Positions 42,279-54,900 of a stretch of 64,000 nt of DNA are shown here, one piece after another. How positions within the stretch are numbered: position 1 is the first letter of the stretch; every line of letters starts with the position of its first letter. This stretch comes from Tubulanus polymorphus (taxonomy: Eukaryota > Nemertea > Palaeonemertea > Tubulaniformes > Tubulanidae): assembly GCF_964204645.1 (NCBI RefSeq), contig NC_134033.1, positions 13,456,155-13,520,154 of the forward strand, written 5' to 3'. Below the pieces are notes generated by a model. The model worked only from the letters and a program-made list of their open reading frames with translations, did no database searches and was not told where the DNA came from. Made by a program: the position numbers and the translations under genes.

Positions 42279-42290
42279 TGTCTTTAATTA
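42275..42290 (-). promoter_or_regulatory. Translation start context of gene B
   Basis: The start reads ACA-ATG-G: an A at -3 and a G at +4, the favourable animal initiation context. An in-frame TAA lies just upstream (42290-42288), so the frame cannot extend further 5' without an intron. Together these fix this ATG as the likely start. No TATA box or transcription start could be fixed in the AT-rich DNA above it. Confidence 0.7.
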
Positions 42291-44095
42291 TTTGATGAGG
42301 TTTGCCTGAATCCTTTTTGAATAACATCACATTTAATCTCTCTGAGAATGATGCAAACCTTTCCGTAGTATGCGTCAAGAACTCGTAGATGATACCGATA
42401 TTTGTCTAACTGTTTAAGCCCTTTTGTTTCTTTTCTCCTGTGGATTATCAGAGTAGATTAGCTTCAAACCCACTGAAGCTATTGAAAAAACTAAAACTCA
42501 TTTTTTAAGTAAACATGACAATTTTGGTTCATCTTTTTACGTCTTCATATTTTCAAGAATATGAAATTATTGTTTGACCATTTCATTGTGATTACCCAGT
42601 AAATCATTTTCTTACCTGACCATTACCTGGTTGTTTGTATTTCAGATTGGCTCTAAACTACAATTCGTGGAAACTGTTGAGTTACCCTTCACGTAAAATA
42701 AATACGTTATTCCTTTCGTTAATTGAATTTGGTTATTGATTATTCCTTGTCGTGATGTCCCAGGACGAAGTTATAGTATATAATTTAACGCGCCTTTAAT
42801 AAGCTACCTACTATGTATGGGAGATTTACGCGGGTTTCGTTGACATATTTCTTTTAAAAATATGGGTGTAACCCAAAATTACTGAACCGTGTAGTAAAAA
42901 ATCTGATTTCCTTTTATTCTTCATATTATGACGAACATAAGCGGCAATGTTAAATATGTGTTGCGTGCCTTTGAACAAATACTATCCGGTTTTTTGGGCG
43001 TTTCACGTATACCGGTATTTTGTCAATGAACATTTCATTATACGTAAAGGTTAATATTACGTAAAGATATGAAATATAATGACTATGTGCATCAATATAT
43101 ATCAATGATACAACACAAAATTTAACATGTGTATATATTCCTAAAGAAATCGTATTTTTTATAACCGCGTTCCGGGCTGGAGCTTGACAAACAAACTGAA
43201 CATATCGTGAACCATCTGTCATCATTAAATCCCCAACCGTTAACATCTTTATTCAACAGTATATATTTCTCTTTACCGTCGTTATTTTCTGTGTTATACT
43301 GAAATAATACTGTCGGAAATAACTGAAACGAAACTTAGCTCATTCATTCGTTGGGTTGGAAAACGACCGGTTGAAGGATCAATTTAAGTAGCACCCAGAT
43401 TTGAAACTATCCTGATTTATAATATTGAATGTCAGTGAAAAAACCGAAACGATCGAAATTCACAAGTCATAGAACAAGATTTATTGTGAAACGATCTCAA
43501 AAGAAATATGTATACATTATTTACGTTCAGTATGAAATTTATTTTTCCTACAATGTCACGACGACAAAATGTACGAATACATTTCCATGACCTGATTCCC
43601 TATAGCGAGAGACAATAGTTCTCAATGCGTGTCTAAGTTATGCCATCTTTTTCGTCATAATAAATTATTTTCGTATTCAGAACTGTTTAAGAGCAAAAGA
43701 TCTTAGAATACTACCGTGTAGCTTACTTTAAAATAGGTTGCCCATGCGGAGATCTACATTAATACACTTGCTTCTGAATTTAGCATGGTCACCTTACCAC
43801 ACACTTTAACAACCATTAGAATACCGCCGTAGTTATATTCAGTTCCCATAAATGTGTGTCTGTTTCTTTTTACGTAACAAAATTTCATTTTTCAAAGCAA
43901 TCTGAGTGTCCCTCCTCTTACAGCGGACAAGCAGTAGACATAATTGCCTTATGAACTCGGGCGGTGGATAGCCCGCAGATCCTAAGTCAATAAATTGATC
44001 ACTAGGAGATTATTTTCCTTTCCATTCCAATTGCTCGGCATACTGTTTTCCCACGCCATTAGAAAATTACACAAGAACTTCTTGTGATCTCGACT
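42291..44095. other. AT-rich upstream flank of gene B, no intact gene seen
   Basis: This stretch lies immediately 5' of gene B on the minus strand, so it should hold its 5' UTR and promoter, but no core promoter element can be fixed by eye. Short open frames here have no recognisable domain and AT-driven composition. The part from about 43930 to 44095 holds weak continuation of the C-type lectin relic described at 44096-44303. Confidence 0.5.
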
Positions 44096-44303
44096 CTAGA
44101 CCCTGATTCCACCTGTCCAAACATCATCGTCGAAATTCAACTCTTCCATTAGTGTCGCAAAATGTTCCAACTCGGCTTCGTTATCGATAGCTATAAGATG
44201 ACCGCCGTCATGTTGCAGATTTTTGCGGTCTTCAAACGACCTACTTTCTTAAATGCCAACTCGTAACAAGCGTTGTCGACAAATTCTTAGTTTCCAGGAC
44301 ATT
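44096..44303 (-). pseudogene. C-type lectin domain exon relic (frameshifted, stop-bearing)
   Basis: On the minus strand, an acceptor-like ttttcag (44310-44304) is followed by the N-terminal half of a C-type lectin fold. It reads Cys-Pro-Gly-Asn, a TAA stop (44289-44287), then EFVDNACYEL, LKTAKICNM, a one-base deletion at about 44207, then GGHLIAIDNEAELEHF, and DDDVWTGGIRV before a TAG (44098-44096). This matches the family pattern CP-x-W, CY, A-x-x-C-x-x-x-GG-L-x-x-I, E, and W-x-G in order and spacing. Restoring frame needs one inserted base. Further downstream (to about 43930) a possible W-E-N-x-M-P-x-x-W stretch and a late Cys suggest the second half in a more decayed state. Rated as a pseudogene. 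An assembly or sequencing error could account for the frameshift but would not easily account for the stop as well. Confidence 0.7.
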
Positions 44304-46130
<1,827 letters not shown>

Positions 46131-46154
46131 CCCCCCTCCCCTCCCCCTCCCCCC
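46131..46154 (-). other. Four-run C tract (minus-strand G-quadruplex potential)
   Basis: The plus strand has four C runs of 6, 4, 5 and 6 bases separated by single T residues. On the minus strand this is four G runs with one-base loops, the pattern expected to form a parallel G-quadruplex, with i-motif potential on the plus strand. It sits about 2.1 kb beyond the end of gene A and 3.9 kb above gene B. A regulatory role is not shown. Confidence 0.6.
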
Positions 46155-47683
46155 ATTTACTGCCATCGAGAGTCACGTCTTTTTGATATAGTACTGTAGT
46201 AATAAATACGATGATTGAAAGGTCAACGTACATATTGTAAATGCCTGTAGTAAAGCAGTACTAAACTGTAACACACGATTCAGTGAAATATGGCACGCGA
46301 GGTTCTACAAAACTCAAATCTGTACAAAACTGTACATTCTTATACACACGAGACACACGTCGTACATGTACATGTAGTGACTATTGAATCCTAGGACGAA
46401 CAGCGATGAGACATAACGACGAACTCCGAATCCAACGAATACGTGTAACCAACGCAAAATCAGAGACGACCTGAACAAGGCAGTGCAGTTAAAGTTTTGT
46501 ACGGTCTTACATTCATTCTGTCAAAAGAATAGAGGAAACTCGGTAGAAATGCATGTTCTCTGATTGGCTGAATGCTATGTCTGTACGTACACTTCACTGA
46601 GTTTGCATTCCGGATATATCATGCTCATCACGACAGTGCGTGTACATGGTGTAGCTGCCTCAGTGCTCGAAAAAGCAAGTTTTGGCCCGCAATGTTTTAC
46701 AAATTTCATGAAATAAACAGTTGAACACTTAATTTTTTAAAGAAATTAACTACATCGATTCAGTCTCAATTCTTGTATCATTTAGTCTTCAGTAAAACAA
46801 TGCTGGATAATTCGGATGACTTCTTCTACTACGGATCTTTGATTATTTTGATATTTGATTATATGATTTATTAGACAGCCGACAGCCGATGAAACTTCAA
46901 AATTAGATAAACACAATACAATGCAATAACGGATTCTTTATTTGCATAGAATATTTCTAATGTACATTAAATCAAAAATTCATGCAGTCGTTATGAATTT
47001 TTGATTATATACATAGATTCAGTTACATAATACTGAGCAGCCCGGCAGAGCCTGAAAGCTGCGTTACGCTGGCACCATTTTAGACAAGAAAACTAACTTG
47101 AAAGTTTTATTCGTGGTGAAAAATAACTGATATACATGTATAATGACTAATATTATCGACAGTGAATTGTACAATAAGGGTCAATAAAGTCATTTCGAAT
47201 TTGAATTTATCGACAATTGAATTGAACTGTTAAGAATATAAAAATTTATAAGATGGAAAATAAGAGTCATGAAATATATCAAATAACAAAATGAACATCA
47301 AAATTCACGATTCCAATCACCATTTTGATCGCCATTATTGGTGACGTAGTGCACATCGATTCACACAAGATATATCGATTCACACAAAACCCTTCAATGT
47401 ATAAAATAATAATTTGTAACGTTATAAAAAATGAAACCAAAAGAAAACAAAACATTTGCACTTTACAACAATAAATCAGAACAGGCAGTTGAAGTGATAT
47501 AATAATCTGAGAAAAGTAGAATATTATGATAAGAAATAGATATTGCATTAGACTCATTGCAGCCACGTGGTTCTCGTTACAACGCCATAGTATTTCTGTC
47601 TATACAATAAATGATTTAAAAGATAGATCCCCAAAATCTGTGAATGGCCATAGGCATAACATCATTTTATGATCAAGATGCAT
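46155..47683. other. Intergenic stretch, possible short retroelement tail near 47.17-47.21 kb
   Basis: No supported gene. The segment caataaagtcatttcgaatt (near 47180) resembles the tails of short or long interspersed elements that end in simple repeats, but too little is present to classify it. The 95-codon minus-strand open frame at 47.3-47.6 kb is hydrophobic only because the DNA is T-rich. Confidence 0.3.
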
Positions 47684-47740
47684 CAGGGGCGGATCTGATC
47701 TAGGGTCTGATTTTCGGAGGGGCGCACCCCCAATTAGGGA
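47684..47740 (+). mobile_element. Possible DNA-transposon (hAT-type) terminal fragment
   Basis: The sequence begins caggggcggatct and continues through gattttcggaggggcgcacccc. Many animal hAT-type transposons and their non-autonomous derivatives begin with CAGGGGCGGATC followed by a GGGGGGCGCACCCC-like stretch. I see no matching inverted end within the window, so this is at best a fragment. The identification is from memory of the motif, not a search. Confidence 0.3.
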
Positions 47741-48214
47741 AGATAACAAAATTCAACCGTCAGTACTTGAGATTTTCACTAAGGCGTCATCACGTAAAAC
47801 GTACATGGCGTTCCATGTTCCTATCAGTTCCGTTCCGTGTAAAAACGCGTACGCAAACATATTTACGTCTTTTTAAAGGACCAACCATGCCATAGAAGAA
47901 ATGTTACATTTTGACTGAATAATGCAACTTTATGTAGGAATAAATGAAAAAATATCTTTCACATACGATTATACGTGCATTCGAACATATATGCTTCCAA
48001 CGGACGAGTTTGTCTCCTCGGAAATCATGATATAAACATAATACTGTTATGAAAGAAAATAATTAAAACAAGATATGCACATAACAATTAACAGAAAAGA
48101 CTAGAAGTCTGACATAACTTCTAGTTTTCACGAAATTTAGGCCTGTCACGGATTGGGCAAATACAACAAGCTTCATAATCGCACGTCTAGTACGTCTTCA
48201 AAGACTAGATCAAT
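47741..48214 (-). other. 3' flank / presumed 3' UTR of gene A
   Basis: Directly downstream of the gene A stop codon on the minus strand. No AATAAA or ATTAAA hexamer was found in the first 450 bases. The nearest variant is CATAAA at about 47934-47929. The true polyadenylation site cannot be placed. Confidence 0.4.
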
Positions 48215-48993
48215 CTATATTGTATTCGTATCCGCTTCATCCGTCTCCAGGCGAAACAGCCCTCCAGGTCTAGTTGGCATAATTCTGGGTCTCTTAATTT
48301 TGAACTGAAAACAAAATATGAATATAGAAACATAGAGAACGAGACCATCGTCAGGTGTCAACAAATAATGTATCATACCTGTTCCTTTCTATCCACCGAA
48401 GAAGATTCCACCCCACCAAACAGAGTATCGAAATAGTTATACATATCGGAATCGGCGTCATCGTCGATTTCACGGGGTAACGAAGGTGAAGGTCGTCGTG
48501 TTTGGCGTGACGATGCCATAGAGTACCACGAAAAACGACTAAACGACATCCGGCCCATATCGCGTTCCAGCGATAAACTGCTTGCATCCGTATTGACATG
48601 CTTTGAAAAATAGAAGGATAAAAACGGACGTGTATCTTTATGGCTGGTATTAACAGCTCAGATAAGCACATATAGATTACGCACTGGAGCCAAGTGCCAC
48701 AAAAGGCATCGACAAAATTACTCAAAACTGAATCGAAATACATGTATATCTAATTACAAAATTTACACACCAACGGCAGATTGTAACGACCTGTAGTGGA
48801 AAGTTGAGGTCTGGGAATTCTTGTTTCTTCGTTGATTTGTCTCCAGAATAATGCTTCCACGGAAAGTGGATCCCGATGAAGGTTACTAAAACAAAACCGA
48901 TGAATGGGTTATTTGTAGAAAACATTTTTAAGAAACCTTGCTATTAAAGTAGAAAGATGGTCACCTGGATTGTTGTCGTTTCTTCCTACGTCG
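48215..48993 (-). other. Cytoplasmic tail of mucin A (exons to 48965, 48885-48771, 48600-48379, 48304-48215)
   Basis: About 150 residues after the helix. A basic start (RRRKKRQQS) is followed by a polar middle, then an Arg/Ser/Pro patch (SSRQTRRPSPSLP), an acidic run (EIDDDADSD) next to MYNYFDTLF, and a basic stretch FKIKRPRIMPTRPGG before the end. RRPS fits a basophilic kinase site and the acidic Ser/Asp run fits casein kinase 2; both are inference. The acceptor at 48601-48605 (caaag) is the weakest junction, but it is in phase and preceded by a pyrimidine-rich tract. Confidence 0.8.
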
Positions 48994-51900
48994 TACGAAA
49001 ATGATGATAACAGTAAATATGATGGCAATTAGTAGAACACCGAAAACTGCACCGAGAGAAATGGCAATCACGTTCTGTTCTGATGAGGCAACTACAGATT
49101 GAGCGGAACACTCAGATCCTGTATATGGTTCGTTACATCTGCAAATTATACAAATAATCTATGTATTAATCTATTAACCAGAATGCCCGTAGAAAATGAT
49201 GCTTAAATTTAATGATAATAAATCACGAATTGCTTTGATCAATGATTATTGAATTCCTGATCAAGCCGATCAACTTACACACAGTACGGTTCACCAGACG
49301 CATGGGACGTATAGCATGCACCGTTTCCGCTACATGTGACTCCGTAACATCTATCTTCGCATTTTATATTCAATTGTGTTGATCTATTTGCGGGGTTGGC
49401 ACACTTATATCCGAGCGGACATAGTGCCGGATTTACACGATAACACGGATCAATCGGATTCGATTTGTGTGACTCTACGAATCAAGATAATGAATAACGA
49501 TAACATGATATATTTTGATCGCACATCGTGTAATTAAAAGCTGTCGAAAAAACTTACTGATGAAATTTTTTTTCGTCCAATTCCTGTCAACCTTATACTG
49601 TTCGATACTGAAGTTATTACTAATAAGCCTTGGTAATACTATATTATCGAGGTATTCAATAAGATCGACATTATCGTTATCCTTAAGATACCTCAGCAAA
49701 ACTGATGAGTTATACTCAACAATGTATTGATAAATAACGCTTCCATTCCTGCCAAGAAGAGAAAATTTATGTGTCAGTAGTAAAGCAAGAATAGATCTAC
49801 AAATGAAATATATGCACTTACGATAATCCTAACGTAACAATTCTCGATATAGGTGGACTTAAACCATAGTGTTCATTTCCTACCTGAAATTTTTAGAAAG
49901 GGAGTAAACCGAACAGCGAAAGTGGCTAGAGTAGTTTATTAGATAAATTCATTTTAAAATCACAAAAAAAGAAAACTCACCGCATGTCGTGCAATGTGCT
50001 CAAAAACATCAAACTCTCTCGATGTGTTGTCCGAAAAAGCTGGATTCCAGGAACGATTGATCTTTACAGAGAATGGCCCGACGCTAGTTGTTTGTAAGTA
50101 ACCTGAATTCAAAGAGCCGTAGATGTTTTGAATACTTATTAGTTAAGTAAAATGCAATTCATCATGATTCTACCAGTACTAACTTATATCTGATATCGGT
50201 ACATAGCGAGGACTAGGTGTTTGTGTGTCCACCATAGTGGAGCTGAGAGTCGAAAATGAAGTAGACGAATCGGTTGGTGTGGAACTCTCGGTGCTCATCG
50301 AGGAAACTACCGTAGTTGAGCTGACAGTCGAGGATGAAGTAGACGAAGCAGTTGGTGAAGTCGTCTCAGTGATGGGGGAAGTTGATGGGTCTACCGTAGA
50401 GAAATGTGAGGATGAAGTAGACGAAACCGTTGTGAAGGTCGTATCGGTGCTTGCCGATGTCGATGTGTCTACCGTGGTGGATGTGTCAGTCGAGAACGAA
50501 GTAGACGAATCCGTTGGTGATGTCGTCTCGGTGCTCGCCGAGGTAGATGTGTCTTTCGTAGTTGAGCTGAGAGTCGAGGATGAAGTAGACGAATCTGTTG
50601 GTGATGTCGTCTCGGTGCTCGACGAGGCAGATGTGTCTACCGTAGTTGATGTGTCTGTTGAGGACGAATTAGTCGAATCCGTTGGTGATGTCGACTCTGT
50701 GCTCGACGAGGTAGATGTTTCTATCGTAGTTGAGCTGACAGTCGAAGGAGAAGTAGACGAATCCGTTGGTAATGTCGTCACGGTGCTCGCCGAGGTCGAT
50801 GTGTCAACCGTGGTGGAGGTGTCAGTCGAGGACGAAGTAGACGAATCCGTTGTTAAGGTCGTATCGGTGCTCGCCAATGTCGATGTGGTCACCGACGTGG
50901 GACTGGTAGTCGAGGATGATGTTGACGAATACGTTGGTGATTTCGACTCGGTGCTCGACGAGGTCGATGTGTCTACCGTTGTTGAGCTGACAGTCGTGGA
51001 TGAAATAGACGAATCCGTTGCTGATGTCGTCTCGCTGCTCGCCGATGTCAAAGTGTCTATCGTAGTGGATGTGTCAGTTGAGGACGAAGTAGACGAATCT
51101 ATTGGTGACGTCGTCTCGGTGCTCGACGAGGATATGTCTACCGTAGTGGATGTGTCAGTTGAGGACGAAGTAGTCGAATCCGTTAGTGATGTCGACTCGG
51201 TGCTCGACGAGGTAGATGTGTCTACCGTAGTTGAGCTGATAGTCGAGGATGAAATAGACGAATCCATTGGTGATGTCGTCTCGGTGCTCACCGATGTCGA
51301 TGTGTCTACCGTTGTGGATGTGTCAGTTGAGGTCGAAGTAGACGAATCCGTTGTTAAGGTCGTATCAGTGCTCGCCAATGTCGATGTGGTCACCGACGTG
51401 GGACTGGTAGTCGAGGATGATGTTGACGAATACGTTGGTGATGTCGTCTCGCTGCTCGCCGATGTCAAAGTGTCTATCGTAGTGGATGTGTCAGTTGAGG
51501 ACGAAGTAGACGAAACTGTTGTTGAGGTCGTATCTGTGCTCACCGGGGTCGATGTGTCTACCGTAGTAGAGCTGACAGTCGTGGATGAAATAGACGAATC
51601 CGTTGCCGATGTCGTCTCGGTGCTCGCCGAGGTCGATGTGTCTACCGTAGTGGATGTGTCAGTCGTCGAGGACGAAGTCGACGAAACCGTTGGTGATGTC
51701 GTCTCGGTGCTCGACGAGGTAGATGTATCTACCGTAGTTGAGCTGACAGTCGAAGGAGAAGTAGATGAAATGGTTGGTGATGTCGTTTCGGTGCTCGCCG
51801 TGGTAGATGTGTCTATCGTAGTTGAGCTGACATTCGAAGGAGAAGTAGAAGAATCCGTTGGTGATGTCGTATCGGTGCTCGACGATATCGATGTGTCGAC

Positions 51901-54900
51901 CGTAGTGGATGTGTCAGTTGCGGACGAAGTAGACGAATCCATTGGTGATGTCGTCACGGTGCTCGCCGATGTTGATGTGTCCACCGTAGTGGAACTGACA
52001 GTCGAGGACGAAGTAGACGAATCCGTGGTCAAGGTCGTATCGGTGCTCGCCGATGTCGATGTCGTCATCGAAGAGGGGCTGGTAGTCGAGGACGATGTAG
52101 ACGAATCTATTGGTGATGTCGTCACGGTGCTCGCCGAGGTCGATGTGTCTACCGTAGTGGATGTGTCAGTCGAGGACGAAGTAGACGATTCCGTTGGTGA
52201 TGTCGTCTCTGTGCTCGCCGACGTCGATTTTTCTACCGTAGAGCTGACAGTCGAGGATGAAATAGACGAATCCGTTGGCGATGTCGCCTCGGTGCTCACC
52301 GTGGTAGATGTTTCGATCGTAGTTGAGCTGACAGTCGAAGGGGAAGTAGACGAATCCGTTGGTGATGTCGTCACGGTGCTCGCCGAGGTCGATGTGTCAA
52401 CCGTGGTGGAGGTGTCAGTCGAGGACGAAGTAGACGAATCCGTTGTTAAGGTCGTATCGGTGCTCGCCAATGTCGATGTGGTCAACGACGTGGGACTGGT
52501 AGTCGAGGATGATGTTGACGAATACGTTGGTGATTTCGACTCGGTGCTCGACTCGGTCGATGTGTCTACCGTTGTTGAGCTGACAGTCGTGGATGAACTA
52601 GACGAATCCGTTGCTGATGTCGTCTCGCTGCTCGCCGATGTCAAAGTGTCTATCGTAGTGGATGTGTCAGTTGAGGACGAAGTAGACGAATCTATTGGTG
52701 ACGTCGTCTCGGTGCTCGACGAGGATGTGTCTACCGTAGTGGATGTGTCAGTTGAGGACGAAGTAGTCGAATCCGTTGGTGATGTCGACTCGGTGCTCGA
52801 CTCGGTCGATGTGTCTACTGTAGTGGATGTGTCAGTTGAGGACGAAGTAGACGAATCTATTGGTGACGTCGTCTCGGTGCTCGACGAGGATGTGTCTGCC
52901 GTAGTTGATGTGTCAGTCGAGGATGAAGTAGACGAATCCGTTGGTGATGTCGTCTCGGTGCTCGCCGATGTCGATGTGTCTATCGTAGTGGAGCTGACAG
53001 TCGAGGATGAAGTAGACGAATCCGTTGGTGATGTCGTCTCGGTGCTCGCCAATGTCGATGTGTCTACCGTAGTGGAGCTGACAGTCGAGGATGTAGTCGA
53101 CGAATCCGTTTGTGTTTTCGTCTTGGTGCTCACCGAGGTCGATGTGTCTACCGTAGGTGATGTGTCAGTCGAGGATGAAGTAGACGAATCCGTTGCCGAT
53201 GTCGTCTCGGTGCTCGCCGAGGTCGATGTGTCTACCGTAGTGGATGTGTCAGTTGAGGACGAAGTAGACGAATCTATTGGTGACGTCGTCTCGGTGCTCG
53301 ACGAGGATGTGTCTACCGTAGTGGATGTGTCAGTTGAGGACGAAGTAGTCGAATCCGTTGGTGATGTCGACTCGGTGCTCGACTCGGTCGATGTGTCTAC
53401 CGTTGTTGAGCTGACAGTCGTGGATGAACTAGACGAATCCGTTGCTGATGTCGTCTCGCTGCTCGCCGATGTCAAAGTGTCTATCGTAGTGGATGTGTCA
53501 GTTGAGGACGAAGTAGACGAATCTATTGGTGACGTCGTCTCGGTGCTCGACGAGGATGTGTCTACCGTAGTGGATGTGTCAGTTGAGGACGAAGTAGTCG
53601 AATCCGTTGGTGATGTCGACTCGGTGCTCGACGAGGTCGATGTGTCTACTGTAGTGGATGTGTCAGTTGAGGACGAAGTAGTCGAATCCGTTGGTGATGT
53701 CGACTCGTTGCTCGACGAGGTAGATGTGTCTACCGTTGTTGAGCTGACAGTCGAGGATGAAATAGAGGAATCCGTTGGTGATGTCGTCTCGGTGCTCGCC
53801 GAGGTCGATGTGTCTACCGTAGTGGATGTGTCAGTCGAGGACGAAGTAGACGATTCCGTTAGTGATGTCGACTCGGTGCTCGACGAGGTCGATGTGTCTA
53901 CTGTAGTGGATGTGTCAGTTGAGGACGAAGTAGTCGAATCCGTTGGTGATGTCGACTCGGTGCTCGACGAGGTAGATGTGTCTACCGTTGTTGAGCTGAC
54001 AGTCGAGGATGAAATAGACGAACCCGTTGGTGATGTCGTCTCGGTGCTCGCCGATGTTGATGTGTCCCTCGTAGTGGACGTGTCAGTCGAGGACGAAATA
54101 GACGAAACTGTTGTTGAGGTCGTATCTGTGCTCACCGGGGTCGATGTGTCTACCGTAGTAGAGCTGACAGTCGTGGATGAAATAGACGAATCCGTTGCCG
54201 ATGTCGTCTCGGTGCTCGCCGAGGTCGATGTGTCTACCGTAGTGGATGTGTCAGTCGTCGAGGACGAAGTCGACGAAACCGTTGGTGATGTCGTCTCGGT
54301 GCTCGACGAGGTAGATGTATCTACCGTAGTTGAGCTGACAGTCGAAGGAGAAGTAGATGAAATGATTGGTGATGTCGTTTCGGTGCTCGCCGTGGTAGAT
54401 GTGTCTATCGTAGTTGAGCTGACATTCGAAGGAGAAGTAGAAGAATCCGTTGGTGATGTCGTATCGGTGCTCGACGGTATCGATGTGTCTACCGTAGTGG
54501 ATGTGTCAGTTGCGGACGAAGTAGACGAATCCATTGGTGATGTCGTCACGGTGCTCGCCGATGTTGATGTGTCCACCGTAGTGGAACTGGCAGTCGAGGA
54601 CGAAGTTGACGAATCAGTTGTTAAGGTCGTATCGCTACTCGCCAAGGTCGATATGTCCACCGTAGTGGATGTGTCAGTCGAGGACGAAATAGACGAATCC
54701 GTTGTTAAGGTCGTCTCTGTGCTCGCCGACGTCGATGTGTCTACCGTAGAGCTGACAGTCGTGGATGAAATAGACGAATCCGTTGCTGATGTCGTCTCGC
54801 TGCTCGCCGATGTCAAAGTGTCTATCGTAGTGGATGTGTCAGTTGAGGACGAAGTAGACGAATCTATTGGTGACGTCGTCTCGGTGCTCGACGAGGATGT

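Larger units (their letters stand above)
1..42087 (-). repeat. 84-base coding minisatellite array of gene B (about 500 units)
   Basis: A tandem unit of 84 bases (28 codons) repeats from the left edge to about 42.06 kb, with the last copy decaying to 42087. Units differ mainly at a few sites. One site reads STDTST or STVSST, another SAST or SVST, and another SSTSSS or TLTT. Length changes are whole codons: a one-codon loss near 19150, 29130, 32990 and 35505, a two-codon loss near 19285, and a seven-codon loss near 17090 and 23365. Each first-unit-type copy contains nine CpG dinucleotides. The array has no spacer sequences. Confidence 0.95.

Noticed and set aside
25402-42087. Plus-strand open frame of 5,561 codons
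   Set aside because: Same shadow frame resumed after a stop that sits on a mucin Tyr codon; it ends on another Tyr codon at 42085.
1-42087. CRISPR array
   Set aside because: The repeats are contiguous coding units with no unique spacers, and the context is eukaryotic.
42100-42309. Plus-strand 69-codon open frame
   Set aside because: Antisense of the gene B signal peptide and first residues; no independent features.
42950-43246. Minus-strand 98-codon open frame
   Set aside because: No domain, irregular AT-driven composition, no splice or initiation support.
46540-46620. Promoter with inverted CCAAT (ctgattggctg near 46560)
   Set aside because: An isolated short motif with no gene start on either strand nearby.
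47279-47566. Minus-strand 95-codon hydrophobic open frame
   Set aside because: Hydrophobicity follows from T-rich DNA; no consistent membrane-protein layout or family.
47929-47934. Polyadenylation signal of gene A
   Set aside because: Only a CATAAA variant, 280 bases past the stop; too weak to annotate without transcript ends.
48215-48229. C-terminal PDZ-binding motif on gene A
   Set aside because: The tail ends T-N-T-I; position -2 is Asn, not the Ser/Thr or hydrophobic residue of the common classes.
48351-48743. Minus-strand 130-codon open frame
   Set aside because: Runs across the gene A intron 48770-48601 and reads exon 48600-48379 in the wrong frame; the in-phase reading gives the tail sequence joined to its neighbours.
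48722-48925. Minus-strand 67-codon open frame starting MFSTNN
   Set aside because: Starts within intron 48964-48886 and reads the exon 48885-48771 out of phase.
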